From assembly GCA_033557465.1 (NCBI GenBank), contig CM066035.1, forward strand, positions 896,241,309 through 896,305,308: a stretch of DNA of 64,000 nucleotides. The letters run 5' to 3'. Below are positions 1 through 10,979 of this stretch, one piece after another; position 1 is the stretch's first letter; each line of letters opens with the position of its first letter. The notes below the pieces were generated by a model. It was not told the DNA's origin, searched no databases, and was given only the letters and a program-made list of their open reading frames with translations. The translations under genes and the position numbers were made by a program. The DNA is from Ichthyophis bannanicus. Its lineage: Eukaryota > Chordata > Amphibia > Gymnophiona > Ichthyophiidae.

Positions 1-1
1 T

Positions 2-1764
2 CTAAAATGTTTAGGTCCTGACCACTCCATTGCGGATTGTGAGTCCTGCTCCATGATGTCTAAAAGAGGTCTACAGAATTGAGCAGCTAAGCTCAGTACC
101 CTGTTTCCCTCGGATGCAGCTTCGGTTGCATCGACGTCTTCCAGGGCTGCTTCTTCTTCACATGGATCTCAGGTAACCAAACTTAAATCCAGCCGGTCCT
201 CGAACGGTAAATCTCCCTCTAAGTATCGAGATGCCTCCGGGCTTGCCCTCGAGGAATCCGCACCGGCAAAGTTACCCCGGCGGGAGGCTACGGCTTCCAA
301 AGCTTTTTCTATGGGGTCACAGGTTGACATCGATGGCTCGGCCTCGACCGATCACCTGTTGCCATGTTCTGGGGTACCTGTGGTTCCCACTGGTACCGAC
401 ATCCAGACATTGGTTGCGTCGATGGATCAGAATATCCTGACCATGCAGCGTGCCATCACGGCATTCATACAAGCTGCAACGCCTTCGGTACTGCAACAAA
501 CTCCATTGCCAGTATCGATTCCGGCACCGGTACCGATTGCATCGACATCCGCTTCGGTGTCGACTGCAGCGGTACACTGTTCTGTGATGCCCATCTGTAC
601 CGAATCGGTACCGATCACTCCCGATGTCGATACCACCCGGTACGCGTATCGGGCTCTGCAAGAGCATCCAGACAGGCAATACTTCAATTCCTCTGAGGAC
701 TCTGATGAATCAGAGGTCTCTGTCGAAGCATCGGTGATCCATCCTCAGGAGCCCTCTTCTCCAAAAAGGAGAATGTCATCTCCAGAAGATTTCTTTTCAG
801 GATTTCATTAGGGAAGTGGCCAGGGGCCTTTCCATCTCAGTGGCCCCTGAAACAGAGCCTAGAGCCAAAAAATTAGATATTTTACAATATCCTAAGGCTC
901 CTAAGGAGGCATCCACTTTACCAATACATGAAATTCTTTATGATCACATGTTGGGCATATGGGAGACTCCTCTCACCATTTCCCCTCATTCTCGCAGGTT
1001 GGACACCATGTATCGTGTTCCTCCTTGTCCTGGCTTTCATAAGACTCGGCTTCCTCACCACTCTATTGTGGTGGAGTCTGCTATGAAGAAGATAAAGAGT
1101 ACAAAAAGGCACTCTTCTGCTCCTCCAGGAAGAGAATGCAGAACCCTAGATGCCTTTGGCAGGAGAATTTTCCAGGCCAGTATGCTTGTTGCCAGAATCA
1201 ACTCCTATAGTCTCTATATGGGGATGTTTCTTAAAGAGATTACAGATCACCTGCAAACTTTATCTCCTTTTATTTCAGAAGATAAAAGGGGAGGAGTTTC
1301 TCACCTGGCACAAACATGCCCAGGATGTTTCCAAGTTTTCCAACCGTGCAGCCTTTGACTCCTTTGAGGGTGCCAGCAGAGCCTCGGCTATTGCCATAGG
1401 TGCATGTAGAGTTGCTTGGTTACAGGCTTCTGATTTGGAACCCTGGGTTCAAGATGGCCTAGGTAACCTTCCTTGTACAGGTGAAAACCTTTTTGGCAAG
1501 GATTGGCAAGCAAAGGCCACCCAGATGGATGCTGAAAATTCGGCTTTAGATAGACTTTCAAAGTCTACTTCTGCTCCTTTTAAGAAAAGGTTGTTCAAAA
1601 AGGGTTTTTTCCCCAAAAAAGGCAGATACTATTCTGCTTATGGTCAGCAGGCCTCTTCTGCAGGTCGTTTTGCTACAAAGAGACAGCAACAACCGAAACA
1701 GACTAAGCCTAAGGCTCCTAGGACTGCTACAGCCCAACGGCCTCAGCCTCCTCAGGGCCTTTGA
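2..1764 (+). pseudogene. DIRS A1 gag-like ORF, broken
   Basis: Structural (Gag-like) protein of the DIRS element, expected to form the RNA-containing particle. Only the end of the N-terminal Cys/His cluster is in the window. The frame then has a TGA at 80-82 where the A3 copy has CGA, runs open through a Ser/Pro/Thr-rich region to about 790, loses 2 nt relative to A3, continues in a second frame (816 onward) and gains 1 nt near 1285 before ending at 1764. The region around 1050-1560 aligns closely with A2 and A3. The C-terminus is Lys/Gln-rich. The last 125 nt overlap the RT frame, which lies in the +1 frame. Defective copy. Confidence 0.85.
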
Positions 1765-3683
1765 CTTACAACTAGAGAACTTAGCCTTTCTGGCTGTAGA
1801 ACATCCAGAGCCTCTCACCATTCCAGGAAGGTTAGCTCACTTTGCTCCCAGATGGGAACAAATCACAGCAGAGCAATGGACCCTCTCCATGATAAAGGAG
1901 GGCTACAAGCTCCATTTCCTAAACCTTCCCCCTCACACCATGGTGAGACAGTTCAATTCTCCAACATCTCTCCTCGACCTTCTGGGTCAGGAGATTGCTA
2001 CCCTTCTTGCCCAAGGGGCAATAGAAGAAGTACCCCTTCTTCAACAGGGCTCAGGGTTCTACTCCCCCTACTTTCTCATCCCAAAGAAAACAGGGGGTTA
2101 CAAACCCATATTAGATCTCAGAGAATTGAACAAGTTTCTATGCAAGGAGAAATTCAAGATGACTTCTCTCAGTACTCTCCTTCCATACCTCCAGAGTCAG
2201 GACTGGCTTTGTTCTCTAGATCTCAAGGATGCGTACACCCATGTCCTCATCCATCCAACACACAGAAGGTTCCTTCGGTTCCTTTTCCAAGGAAAGCACT
2301 ATCAATACAGAGTGCTTCCCTTCGGTCTGGCCTCTGCACCAAGGGTGTTCACAAAATGCATGGCAGTAGTTGCTGCATTTCTACGCACTCTAAGGATATT
2401 TGTATTCCCAAATCTGGACGACTGGCTCATCCGAGCTCCATCCCAGTCAGAGGTCCAGGCTTCCCTGGCCTGCACAAGGCATATTCTTCAGTATCTGGGA
2501 CTTGTAATAAACATCCCAAAATCTCATCTCACCCCTACTCAATCTCTGGAGTTCATAGGGGCCTTACTGGATACCACCACTGCAAGGGCCTATCTTCCCC
2601 AGGCCCGTTGCCTACGCTTGGTGCAGTTAGCCTCCCAGATTCAGTTAAAGTCCCATTTAACTGCTCGAGAGATGTTACAACTGTTAGGGGACCACATGCA
2701 CGGTGGATGCCATGTGGCCTATGCTCGCCTGCACATGAGGGCAGCTCAGTGGACTCTATCCACCCAATAGACCCAGGCATCAGGATGCCTGTCAAGACAA
2801 AATAGCAACCTCCAATCGCCTTTTTTGGTCCCTCCAGTGGTGGAAGTCCACTCAAAATCTGTTGCTGGGGTCCCCCTTTCAACAGTTGCTACCCCAAGCA
2901 ACCCTTACAACAGATGCCTCTCCAAAGGGTTGGGGAGCTCATCTACAAGACCTCTCCACCCAAGGCATCTGGTCTCCACAGGAGACATCTCTACATATCA
3001 ACCTCTTAGAGCTCAGAGCAATCTTTCTGGCTCTGTCTTCCACGCCCTGCTCAGCTACAAGACAGTCCTTATCCACACGGACAACCAAGTAGCCATGTTC
3101 TACGTGAACAAGAAGGGGGGGACTGGCTCTCTGTCGCTTTGCAACGAAGCTCTGAGATTGTGGGCCTTCGCCAGAGAGCATCAAATCCATCTTATGGCAG
3201 TGTATCTTCCAGGGGTTCAAAACTCTTGGGTAGACACTCAGTCGAGTTCTGCTTCCACATGAATGGTCCCTCCATGGGGACCAGATAGCCAGGATTTTTC
3301 GAATTTGGGGAACCCCAGACATGGACTTGTTTGCAAGTCCGTGGAATGCCAATCTTCCCCGGTTCTGTTCCAGAATTCCGTGTCAGGGAGTTCAGGCCAG
3401 GGATGCCTTCCTCCTCCACTGGGGGCAAGACTTCCTCTATGCCTTTCCACCCATTCCCCTAATTCCCAAGACACTCTTCAAACTTCAGAGAGACAAGGGG
3501 TCTGTGATCCTCATAGCACCACATTGGCCACGCCAAGTGTGGTACCCTCTACTTCTGCATCTCTCTCAAGCTCCCTCCCTGGACTTGGGATCTGCTCCAG
3601 ACCTCCTGTCCCAGGAGGAGGGAACGTTGTGGCACCCAAATCCCCAGTCTCTTCACCTCAGAGCCTGGTTGCTGAAGGCCTAG
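1640..3683 (+). pseudogene. DIRS A1 reverse transcriptase/RNase H, broken
   Basis: Reverse transcriptase with a fused RNase H. The RT finger and palm motifs are readable, including the SLDLKDAY block near 2217-2240. The catalytic box reads NLDD instead of YLDD (codon 2411-2413 is AAT), which may impair polymerase activity. A TAG at 2768-2770 replaces a Trp codon. The RNase H first Asp block (TTDAS, about 2905) is in another frame, and the DNQ block (about 3080) returns to the first, so there are further small indels. The conserved C-terminal tail after RNase H is at 3321-3683. Clearly inactive as it stands. Confidence 0.85.
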
Positions 3684-4720
3684 ACCTTCAAGATTTGCAT
3701 CTTTCTCAGCAAGTAAAGGATATCCTTTATGCTTCCAGAAAGCCTTCTACTAGACGTTCCTAACCTTTTAAATGGAAAAGGTTTACCATTTGGTGTGCAG
3801 AGAAGGGTCTTAACCCTCTTGCAATACCTCTGAATTCTTTACTAGAGTATTTGCTGCATTTATCCCATGCAGGCCTTAAAACGAATTCAGTAAGAGTCCA
3901 TTTGAGTGCTATTGCAGCATCCCTTAAACCTCTCAATGGACAGCCTATTTCCTCTCATCCTCTTATAGCAAGATTCATGAGAGGCCTTCTTTTGACTAAA
4001 CCTCCCATCAAACCACCTCCAGTGGTATGGGACTTGAATCTGGTTCTTGGCCAGCTTATGCAGCCACCCTTTGAACCCTTAGCCACTACCTCATTGAAAT
4101 TCCTTTCCTGGAAGGTTATTTTTCTCATTGCAGTCACTTCAGCTCGACGCATCAGTGAGCTGCAAGCCTTGGTGGCTAATCCTCCTTATACCAGGTTCCA
4201 TCATGACAAGGTAGTCCTCAGGACTAATGCACACTTTATGCCTAAAGTGGTCTCACCTTTTCATCTGAACCAGGAGGTTTATTTACCTGTCTTTTTTCCA
4301 GGACCTCATGCTTCAAGTGCAGAGAGGAATCTTCATACCCTGGATTGTAAAAGAGCTCTTGCCTTTTACTTACAAAGGACACAGCAACATAGAAAGTCCT
4401 CTCAGCTCTTTGTTGCTTTTGATCCCTCTCATTTAGGACTTCCAGTCTCTAAAAGAACTCTATCCAATTGGATTGCTCAATGCATTTCTTTCGCCTACCA
4501 GAGTAAGAACCTTTCTCTGGAGGGCCATGTCACAGCTCACAATGTGAGGGCCATAGCAGCCTCTATGGCTCATCTAAATTCTTTGTCCATAGACCAGATC
4601 TGTCGAGCGGCCACCTGGGCCTCGGTTCATACCTTCACAGCCCATTACTGCTTGGACAAGGACTCCCGCCGGGATGCCTTGTTTGGTCAGGCTGTTCTCA
4701 AACACCTGTTCCATACCTAA
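3263..4720 (+). pseudogene. DIRS A1 tyrosine recombinase, one stop
   Basis: Tyrosine recombinase, which in DIRS elements replaces the integrase and inserts the circular DNA. The frame overlaps the RT tail and is interrupted only by TAA at 3761-3763, where other copies have a Tyr codon. Downstream the catalytic core is intact: Arg in the SARRISEL block near 4140, the HNVR (HxxR) block near 4540, and the nucleophile Tyr in AHYCLD near 4640. It ends at 4720, just before the internal complementary region. Confidence 0.87.
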
Positions 4721-4834
4721 CCAACTCCTACCCTCCATCCCTGGCTGGATGCCTGAGATTCATGGGTGGAGGTAGAGCTCTTCCCAGGGACTCACAACCT
4801 GGGTGATCTCCCAGGCATCTCTAGCTGGGGAGTC

Positions 4835-4932
4835 CCCATATGTGAAGACTCATTCCTGGTTGTTCCTGGAGATAGCACAGTTACTTACCTGTAACAGGTG
4901 ATCTCTGGGAACAGCAGGAATAAGTCTTCACA
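4835..4932. repeat. Internal complementary region of A1
   Basis: This stretch is the reverse complement of the element's right tip joined to its left tip. The left half matches the left terminal repeat seen in A2/A3, and the right half matches the A1 right end at 5150-5196. In the DIRS model it templates the circle junction. Confidence 0.88.
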
Positions 4933-4957
4933 ACCCACCCACCTCCCCTAGGAGTTG

Positions 4958-5190
4958 TATCTCTCTATCTTTCTTTCCTTTCCTCTCTCTCTGTCTCAGC
5001 TTTAAAACTCAAACTGGAGAGAGGCGATTAGGAAAGGCGGGAAGGCAGTGCGCAGGTGCTGTGGGATGCTCCCAAAAGCTTTCCTTTTGGCCGCTGGGGA
5101 GCTTTCCTGCGCAGGCTCCGTCGGTACCGACGATACCCATATGTGAAGACTTATTCCTGCTGTTCCCAGAGATCACCTGTTACAGGTAAG
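4958..5190 (+). other. Splice-like segment: pyrimidine tract-CAG to CAG|GTAAGT
   Basis: A long pyrimidine tract ends in CAG at 4997-4999, and 186 nt later the right tip carries CAG|GTAAGT (cut after 5185). Together they resemble an internal exon with strong acceptor and donor sites. A3 has the same acceptor-like tract (to 63872), and B and D copies have similar signals at equivalent places. Use as a splice site is inference. Confidence 0.35.
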
Positions 5191-5196
5191 TGTGCT
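5006..5196. repeat. Right inverted terminal repeat of A1
   Basis: This is the reverse complement of the family A left repeat (compare 50056-50215). It includes the palindrome GTCGGTACCGAC at 5120-5131. About 25 nt at the outer end, with ACCTGTTACAGGT, have no counterpart in the left repeat. Confidence 0.88.
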
Positions 5197-6723
5197 TTCT
5201 GTTCGCACTTCCATGACAACTACTCAAGAATAGATATGATGTTAGTAGAGGGGAGCAAAATAGATTGTGGTATGTCAGCCTGTACTGAGTCCATCATTTA
5301 GTCTGATCATGTTCCGGTATGGTTTGAATTTAGATTGGGCAGAGGAAGGGAAGGAAGATATTTCTTGCATACTAAATAAAAGCATGTTGAGGGATGAGAA
5401 GGTGATCTAGGATATCAATAAAACACAGTAGAGTTACAAACCCTGTGGTATGCTTAAAAGCTGTGTCAGGGGGAGGTTAATTATGTTGGGGAGGGCTTGA
5501 AAGTAAAAACAGACATGTTAAGGAAAGGGTATTAATAAGGGTGATTGGAAAATTAGAGGAACAATATAAGGGTGGGAGAAGGGTGCTGACCCAACTGTAA
5601 AAATCTAGGTTAGAGATAAAAGAATTGCAATTTGGAAACTATTGAAAATTCCATGAGAGGTGCGGCAGAAGTACTTTGAATTTGGGAACAAACCAAGTCG
5701 ATAGCTAGGAAATTGAGAGGAAAGCAGGAAAGATCCTCTATTAAGAAAGTAAAGGATGTTAAAGGTTCTGTAAACTTGTGCGAAAGAAAGGCCTGGCCAT
5801 GTACTTCCAGTTGCACCTTGCAAAAAAAAATCCCTGGTGCAGAAAGTGAGGAGACAAGAGGCTTCTGATGAGTACCTGCATAAGACCAGTCTTTCAAGAC
5901 TTACAGAGGAGGGACAGAAAAGATTAGAAGCAGAAATGTCCCCACTGGAAGTGCTTCAAATTATAAAATTGGTACCAGGAGATAAAATCCCAAGCCTAGA
6001 GGGGCTTTACAGGCAAATTCTACAAAATCTTTGCATTAAAACTAGCACCAGTCATGACAGATGTTTTTAATTCTGTAATAGGAGGTTTACTATCTTAGTG
6101 TATGGAAGCAGGGATTACAATCTTACTAAAGCTGAGAAGAGAAGCCATTTTGTGTAGCTCCTATTGATCCATTTATTTAACATGTCTTATATACTGCCTT
6201 TCATGATACCAAGGCGGTTTACATTGAACAAACTGAAATTACATTGAACAGGGCATTATAACTTGGAGATAACTATTTTACAGGGAGCATAGACAATGGA
6301 GGGTTAAATGGCTTGCCCAAGACCACAAGGAGCACCTGTGGGACTAGAAGCCCCAGTCCTTCCGGCCCAAGGTTGCTGACCTCTAGTGGAATTTGAACCC
6401 CTGACCTTCCGACCTGAGGTACCTTGCCCCAACCACTGAGCCCCTCCTCCCTCCATATCCTTATCAAATGTAGATGTGAACATTTTTGCAGTGATTTTGG
6501 TGAATCAACTGGTGCCCTTATTGCCTAACAACATAGATAAGGACCAATCTGGGTTTGTCCCCAATAGGTAAGCAATTGATACTTTTTTTTTAAAATCCCA
6601 AAATAAAAATGGGAGACGTCTTGGAAGAGTTATCGGATCTGGAGACACTGTGGATTAGGGATAAGATGAGCAAAGGATTAATTTTGTTTTATTAAAAGGT
6701 TTTGGGATATAAATGTAATAAAA
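5197..6723 (+). mobile_element. L1-type LINE ORF2 fragment, 5' part
   Basis: Degenerate L1 ORF2. Near 5220-5330 the translation gives the end of an APE-type endonuclease (a SRID block, then SDHVPVWF). Near 5880-6060 it resembles the endonuclease-RT linker. Near 6130-6170, resuming after the SINE at about 6465, it gives the RT entry block (PI...SLLNVDV...ILVNQL...QSGFVPNR). Several stops are present, so it is a relic. A1 abuts it on the left and B1 on the right, and the L1 C-terminus reappears after B1. Confidence 0.7.
6168..6455 (-). mobile_element. tRNA-derived MIR/CORE-like SINE in the L1
   Basis: Read on the minus strand, the head has tRNA-like A-box and B-box sequences (the B-box appears as GGTTCAAATTCC). 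A central core with GGGCAAGCCATTTAACCCT, close to the MIR/CORE-SINE core, follows, then a LINE-like tail ending in AAATAAA. It interrupts the L1 RT entry block. A second copy lies at 17019-17322. Confidence 0.75.
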
Positions 6724-6890
6724 TTCTCCAGGACCAAGCAGGAAGTCAGTCCTCACATATGGGTGATATCGATGTCAATGAAGCCCTTGCGGAGCATTTC
6801 CCCAGCTTTCCATGAAAGCCTTTGGGAATGCAGGCACGCATGCGCGGTTCCCTTCCCGCCTAAAGGTGCCATCTTACCTCAGTCTCTCGT
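6724..6890. repeat. Left inverted terminal repeat of B1
   Basis: About 165 bp, reverse complementary to 12293-12455. Its first 40 nt recur inverted in the ICR. Confidence 0.9.
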
Positions 6891-7142
6891 TTTCCGTGAA
6901 GCCCACCGGACGTGAGTCCTCGTCATCCTGGAAAATTGTTTGACTTTTTTGTGATTTTGCTATTTTTTCGTCTCCGGTTCGACGCCGGTTCCCCTCCCGC
7001 CAGGTTCGGTACACCGGTATCGAGCCCGATCGTCTTTTTTCGGTTTTTGCCCTTAGTGGCTGGCGTGTTCGCCCTTTTTTCTTTTTTCCTGGAAGGCCGG
7101 TCCTTCGACCTCGCAGGGACTCTTTATTTTTTTTTTTCCCCG

Positions 7143-9067
7143 ATGGCTTCCAGTGGTTTTAAAAAGTGTGATCAGTGTAAAACTGATGTCTCTCACCGAC
7201 ACACACGACTGCTGCCTTCAGTGCCTCGGTCCTGATCACGACCCTAAGACGTGTGGACCATGTGGGAAGATGTCTTCCAAGGCACTGCGAAGTCGTCCGC
7301 ACCAGAAGGAAAGACTTTTTTCTGTCTCTGCCTCCGGCCGGGCCCGGATCTCGTCTGAGGCCTCGACATCTCGGGAGTCGGATCCCGAGCACCGTCGTGG
7401 CTTCTCGGAACGGGGGTCCCCCGACCGGGAACGCAAGAGGAAGAAACGGCTCGTGAGGGCGTTGTCGGAAGAGGTCCCGGGGTCCTCGAGAACTCTGTCT
7501 CAGACCCCCGACCGTCGCCCCGGACCTGTGGAACAGGAGAAGCCTTCCAAAGTTCCTCGACTGGAGCCGGAGTATGCTGGACACGTAAGTCCTGTAGTCC
7601 TCGTGGACTCTCCTCCCAGGGAGCCGACGTCAGGCCCGCCGCCGCCGCCGGGGCCCAAGTCGGGAGCTGCTGAGTCTCCTGAGCTGGGTCTCAGGTTGAC
7701 AGCCTTGGAGAGCAGACTGTCTGCCTTCATGGAACAGCAGCGGGCACTGATGGCCAGCCTGTCTGGCGCATCTGCCCCGACCACCAGGACATCGACCTCG
7801 AAGTCGACCCCGGAGACCAAGCCGATACTCGAGACCATGAAGGCTCGAGGTCGACCTCGGTCGCGGTCTCCCTCGACCTCCCGTTCGGGACCGAGGGTGT
7901 CGACGCCGGTGCCTTCGGCTTCGGGGCAGGTGCTCGCAGGCCCTGCGAGGTCGGACCCCGATTCCTCATCGGACGAGTCCGATTGGGAGACGGAGGACGA
8001 GGAGTCCCCCGACACCTTCAAGACTCAGTGCGTCCCATCGGACACACCGCAGTCTGAGCCCCGGAGTAGATCCCCTCCGGAGGATACCCGGTTCTCGGAG
8101 TTCGTTCGGGATATGGCCACTGCCTTGGCTATCCCTGCAGACCCCGAGGAGGAGCCTCAAGCCGAGGAGCTTGAGGCCCTGCATTACGACTCTCCTCCGA
8201 AGGAGGCCTTTACTGTCCCGGTTCCTCTGATGCTGGAACGGCTCCTCTTCCGTATGTGGGAGGCACCGGCCTCGGCACCGGTTTTAAGCAAGCGGGTCGA
8301 TTCGATCTGTCGACTCCGGAAGAGTCCTGGCTTTCAGAAGGCGCAGCTACCACACCATTCCATGGTGGTGGAATCGGCCATGCATCGCCTGAAAAGTCAG
8401 AAGATGTACTCCGCGGTGCCCCCTGGCAGGGAGGCCCGAAAACTCAATGGTGTTGGTAGAAAGTGCTTCCAGGGCTCGATGCTTGCTTGCCGTGTTTAGT
8501 CTTACCAGCTGTACATGGGCATGTACTTGCGAGACCTGGCAAGGAACTGGCCGGGTTCTCTGCTGGTCTCTCCGGGGAACCCTTGCAGAGGTTCAAGTCC
8601 TTGTCCTCGGGGATCTGGGAATGCTCTGTTTGTCCCGTGCTGCCTACGATGGCTTCGAGGCTTCGGCCCGTGTTGCGGCAGCCGGCATCGCGGCTCGACG
8701 CCAGGCCTGGCTGCAGTCATCGGACCTCGAGCCATGGGTTCAGGACAAGTTGGTCGATGTCCTTTGCCGAGGTGAGAACCTTTTTGGCAAGCCCATGACC
8801 GAGAAGGCCGCACAGCTCGAGACCGAGCACCTCACACGGACAAGGCTGTCTAGAAAAACTTCTGCCCCTTCTCACAAGAAGAAGGGCTCGAGTAAGAAGT
8901 CCTTTTACCCGAGGAAGGGCACTGCCTACAAACAGTACCCACAATATCAGGCTGCCCAAGCTGCCCCTCAGGGTCAGCAAGCCAAGGGGCAGGGTAATGG
9001 GCCCCATAGGCAGAGGACCCCCAAGCATCGGGCCCCTGCTCCCACTCAGCAGGGTGGGGGTTTTTGA
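7143..9067 (+). pseudogene. DIRS B1 gag-like ORF, broken
   Basis: Gag-like protein. It starts at ATG 7143 with the conserved N-terminal MASSGFKKC and the Cys/His cluster. A 2-nt loss near 7185 shifts the frame inside that cluster. The second frame is open to TAG 8497-8499, which replaces a CAG. Further 1-nt changes near 8540 and 8620 move the reading to the frame ending at 9067. The middle is rich in Ser, Pro and Arg with RSRSPSTSRS-type stretches. The conserved block around 8200-8480 (LERLLFRMWEAP, QLPHHSMVVESA) is shared with all families. The end overlaps the RT frame by 71 nt. Confidence 0.87.
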
Positions 9068-10979
9068 CTCCTTGAGCGTAGCCTCTCTGTCCCTGCTCTC
9101 CCAACCCTGCACAGGAGGTCGCCTCGCCCTGTTTGCCCACCAGTGGCCACCCATCACTGGAGACAGTTGGGTGTTAAGCATAGTCCACAGGGGCTATGCA
9201 CTGCACTTCCAACAACTGCCTCCTCCATACTTCCCAGGGGAGCCTCTAAGGCCTCCCCTGCACACAGATCTTCTCCTTCAGGAGCTCCAGGGTCTGTTGG
9301 TGGACAGGGCGGTGGAGCCTGTGCCTCCCCACTTGCAAAGTCGAGGATTTTACTCCAGGTATTTCCTGGTACCCAAAAGAACCGGTGGCCTTCGACCTAT
9401 TCTGGATCTCAGAAACCTCAACAAGTTCCTAGAGAAGGAAAAGTTCAATATGCTTACTCTTGGAACACTTCTGCCCTACCTCCAGCAGGGAGATTGGCTA
9501 TGCTCCTTAGATCTAAAGGATGCGTATACTCACATCCTCATTCATCCAGACCACAGAAAGTACCTCAGGTTCATTGTGGGAGGAAATCATTATCAGTACA
9601 GAGTACTGCCTTTTGGCCTCACCTCCGCTCCCAGGGTCTTTACCAAATGCCTGGCAGTGGTGGTGACCTACCTGCGAAATCAGGGAATCTTTGTCTTCCC
9701 ATATCTGGACGACTGGCTCATAAGGGGCCAGACATGCCAGGAGGCGCGGCAAGCTACTCTCAGAACTATTGCTCTTCTTCAGAGCTTGGGGTTCGTCATA
9801 AATTTCGCAAAGTCCACTTTGCTCCCCTCCCAGAATTTGGAGTTCATAGGGGCAAGATTAGACTCTCTGCTTGCAAAAGCCTTCTTGCCGGAAGACAGAG
9901 CCCAAAGACTGATCAACTTAGCAAACCAGTTTCTCAGCCGGCCACTGGTCTCCGCCAGACTCTGCTTGAGGCTTCTAGGCCACATGGCTTCGACAGTGCA
10001 TTTCACCCCCAATGCCAGGCTCCATATGAGGCCTGCACAGTGGTGCCTTCGGACTCAGTGGTCACAGGCCACAGGCAGCCTCGGAGACAGGATAAGGGTG
10101 TCCAGACAATTTCTTCACTCCCTCAGGTGGTGGCTGCACCCACCCAATCTGCTGAAAGGGGTACCTTTTCAGAGTCCTGGGTTCACAGTGGTCTTGACAA
10201 CGGATGCCTCCCTGCAAGGCTGGGGGGCTCATTGTCTGGGCAAGTGCACCCAGGGCCTGTGGTCTCCCTGGGAGGCCACACAGCAGATCAATCTACTGGA
10301 ACGCAGGGCTATTCGTTTAGCCCTCAAGACTTTCTCTCAAACACTGGCTCATCAGTCTGTCCTAGTTCAAACAGACAACCAGGTAGCCATGTTTTATGTG
10401 AACAAGCAGGGCGGAACTGGGTCCAGGCTCCTTTGTCAGGAGGCACAGGACCTTTGCTTGTTTGCTCTCAGACACAACATGCTCCTCAAAGCAGTATATC
10501 TACCTGGCCAGGAGAACTACCTGGCGGACAGGTTGAGCAGGATTCTGCAGCCCCACGAGTGGCAGCTCCATCCCTTGGTAGTTCAAAGGATTTTCCTGAA
10601 ATGGGGACTTCCATCCATGGATCTGTTTGCCAGTCCTCTGAACAAACAGCTGCCAAGCTTCTGCTCCAGGCAACCGCACCCTCTGCGGATAGCAGCAGAT
10701 GCTTTTCTGATTTCCTGGTCTCAGGGCCTGCTGTATGCGTTTCCTCCCACGCCTCTGGTGGCTCAAACTCTGTTCAAGATTCTCAAGGACAAGGCCTCGG
10801 TCCTGCTGGTGGCTCCCAGGTGGCCGAGACAGCCTTGGTTTCCACTTCTGCTTCAGCTGGCAGTGGATCCACCACTGCCTCTAGGGTTGCAACCTGACCT
10901 TCTGTCTCAGGATCAGGGTTCTCTTCTGCACCCCAACCTCAAAGCTCTCAATTTGATGGCATGGAGGCTGCAAGGGTAG
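8997..10979 (+). CDS. DIRS B1 reverse transcriptase/RNase H, intact
   Basis: Open frame of 660 codons coding for DIRS reverse transcriptase plus RNase H, which copies element RNA into DNA and removes the RNA strand. RT motifs: GFYSRYFLVPK near residue 120, SLDLKDAY near 169, LPFGLTSAPRVFTK near 203 and the catalytic YLDD near 236. RNase H acidic residues are seen in TTDAS (about 400), LLERRAI (431), QTDNQ (458) and LADRLSR (508). A conserved tail starting DLFASPLN (541) follows. The frame begins inside the gag end in the +1 frame. The first ATG is at 8997, but the true start could be a little downstream. It is the only complete polymerase frame in the window. Confidence 0.93.
   Translation: MGPIGRGPPSIGPLLPLSRVGVFDSLSVASLSLLSQPCTGGRLALFAHQWPPITGDSWVLSIVHRGYALHFQQLPPPYFPGEPLRPPLHTDLLLQELQGLLVDRAVEPVPPHLQSRGFYSRYFLVPKRTGGLRPILDLRNLNKFLEKEKFNMLTLGTLLPYLQQGDWLCSLDLKDAYTHILIHPDHRKYLRFIVGGNHYQYRVLPFGLTSAPRVFTKCLAVVVTYLRNQGIFVFPYLDDWLIRGQTCQEARQATLRTIALLQSLGFVINFAKSTLLPSQNLEFIGARLDSLLAKAFLPEDRAQRLINLANQFLSRPLVSARLCLRLLGHMASTVHFTPNARLHMRPAQWCLRTQWSQATGSLGDRIRVSRQFLHSLRWWLHPPNLLKGVPFQSPGFTVVLTTDASLQGWGAHCLGKCTQGLWSPWEATQQINLLERRAIRLALKTFSQTLAHQSVLVQTDNQVAMFYVNKQGGTGSRLLCQEAQDLCLFALRHNMLLKAVYLPGQENYLADRLSRILQPHEWQLHPLVVQRIFLKWGLPSMDLFASPLNKQLPSFCSRQPHPLRIAADAFLISWSQGLLYAFPPTPLVAQTLFKILKDKASVLLVAPRWPRQPWFPLLLQLAVDPPLPLGLQPDLLSQDQGSLLHPNLKALNLMAWRLQG

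Larger units (their letters stand above)
1..5196 (+). mobile_element. DIRS retrotransposon A1 (left end outside window)
   Basis: This is a family A DIRS copy. The window opens inside its gag Cys/His cluster, so the left terminal repeat is missing. Gag, RT/RNase H and tyrosine recombinase follow in order, then the internal complementary region and the right inverted terminal repeat. The right end stops at 5196, and the next bases read as L1 endonuclease, so A1 sits in an L1. Every ORF has at least one disabling change. Compared with A2 and A3, 4 nt are missing just before the right tip. Confidence 0.93.

Noticed and set aside
317..687. Overlapping minus- and plus-strand frames in A1 gag
   Set aside because: Shadow frames created by the repeated GGTACCG words. 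Sister copies support only the gag frame.
9143..10897. 584-codon frame overlapping the B1 RT/RNase H gene
   Set aside because: It is the -1 shadow of the RT gene, Ser/Pro-rich and without motifs until the far end where the recombinase frame begins.
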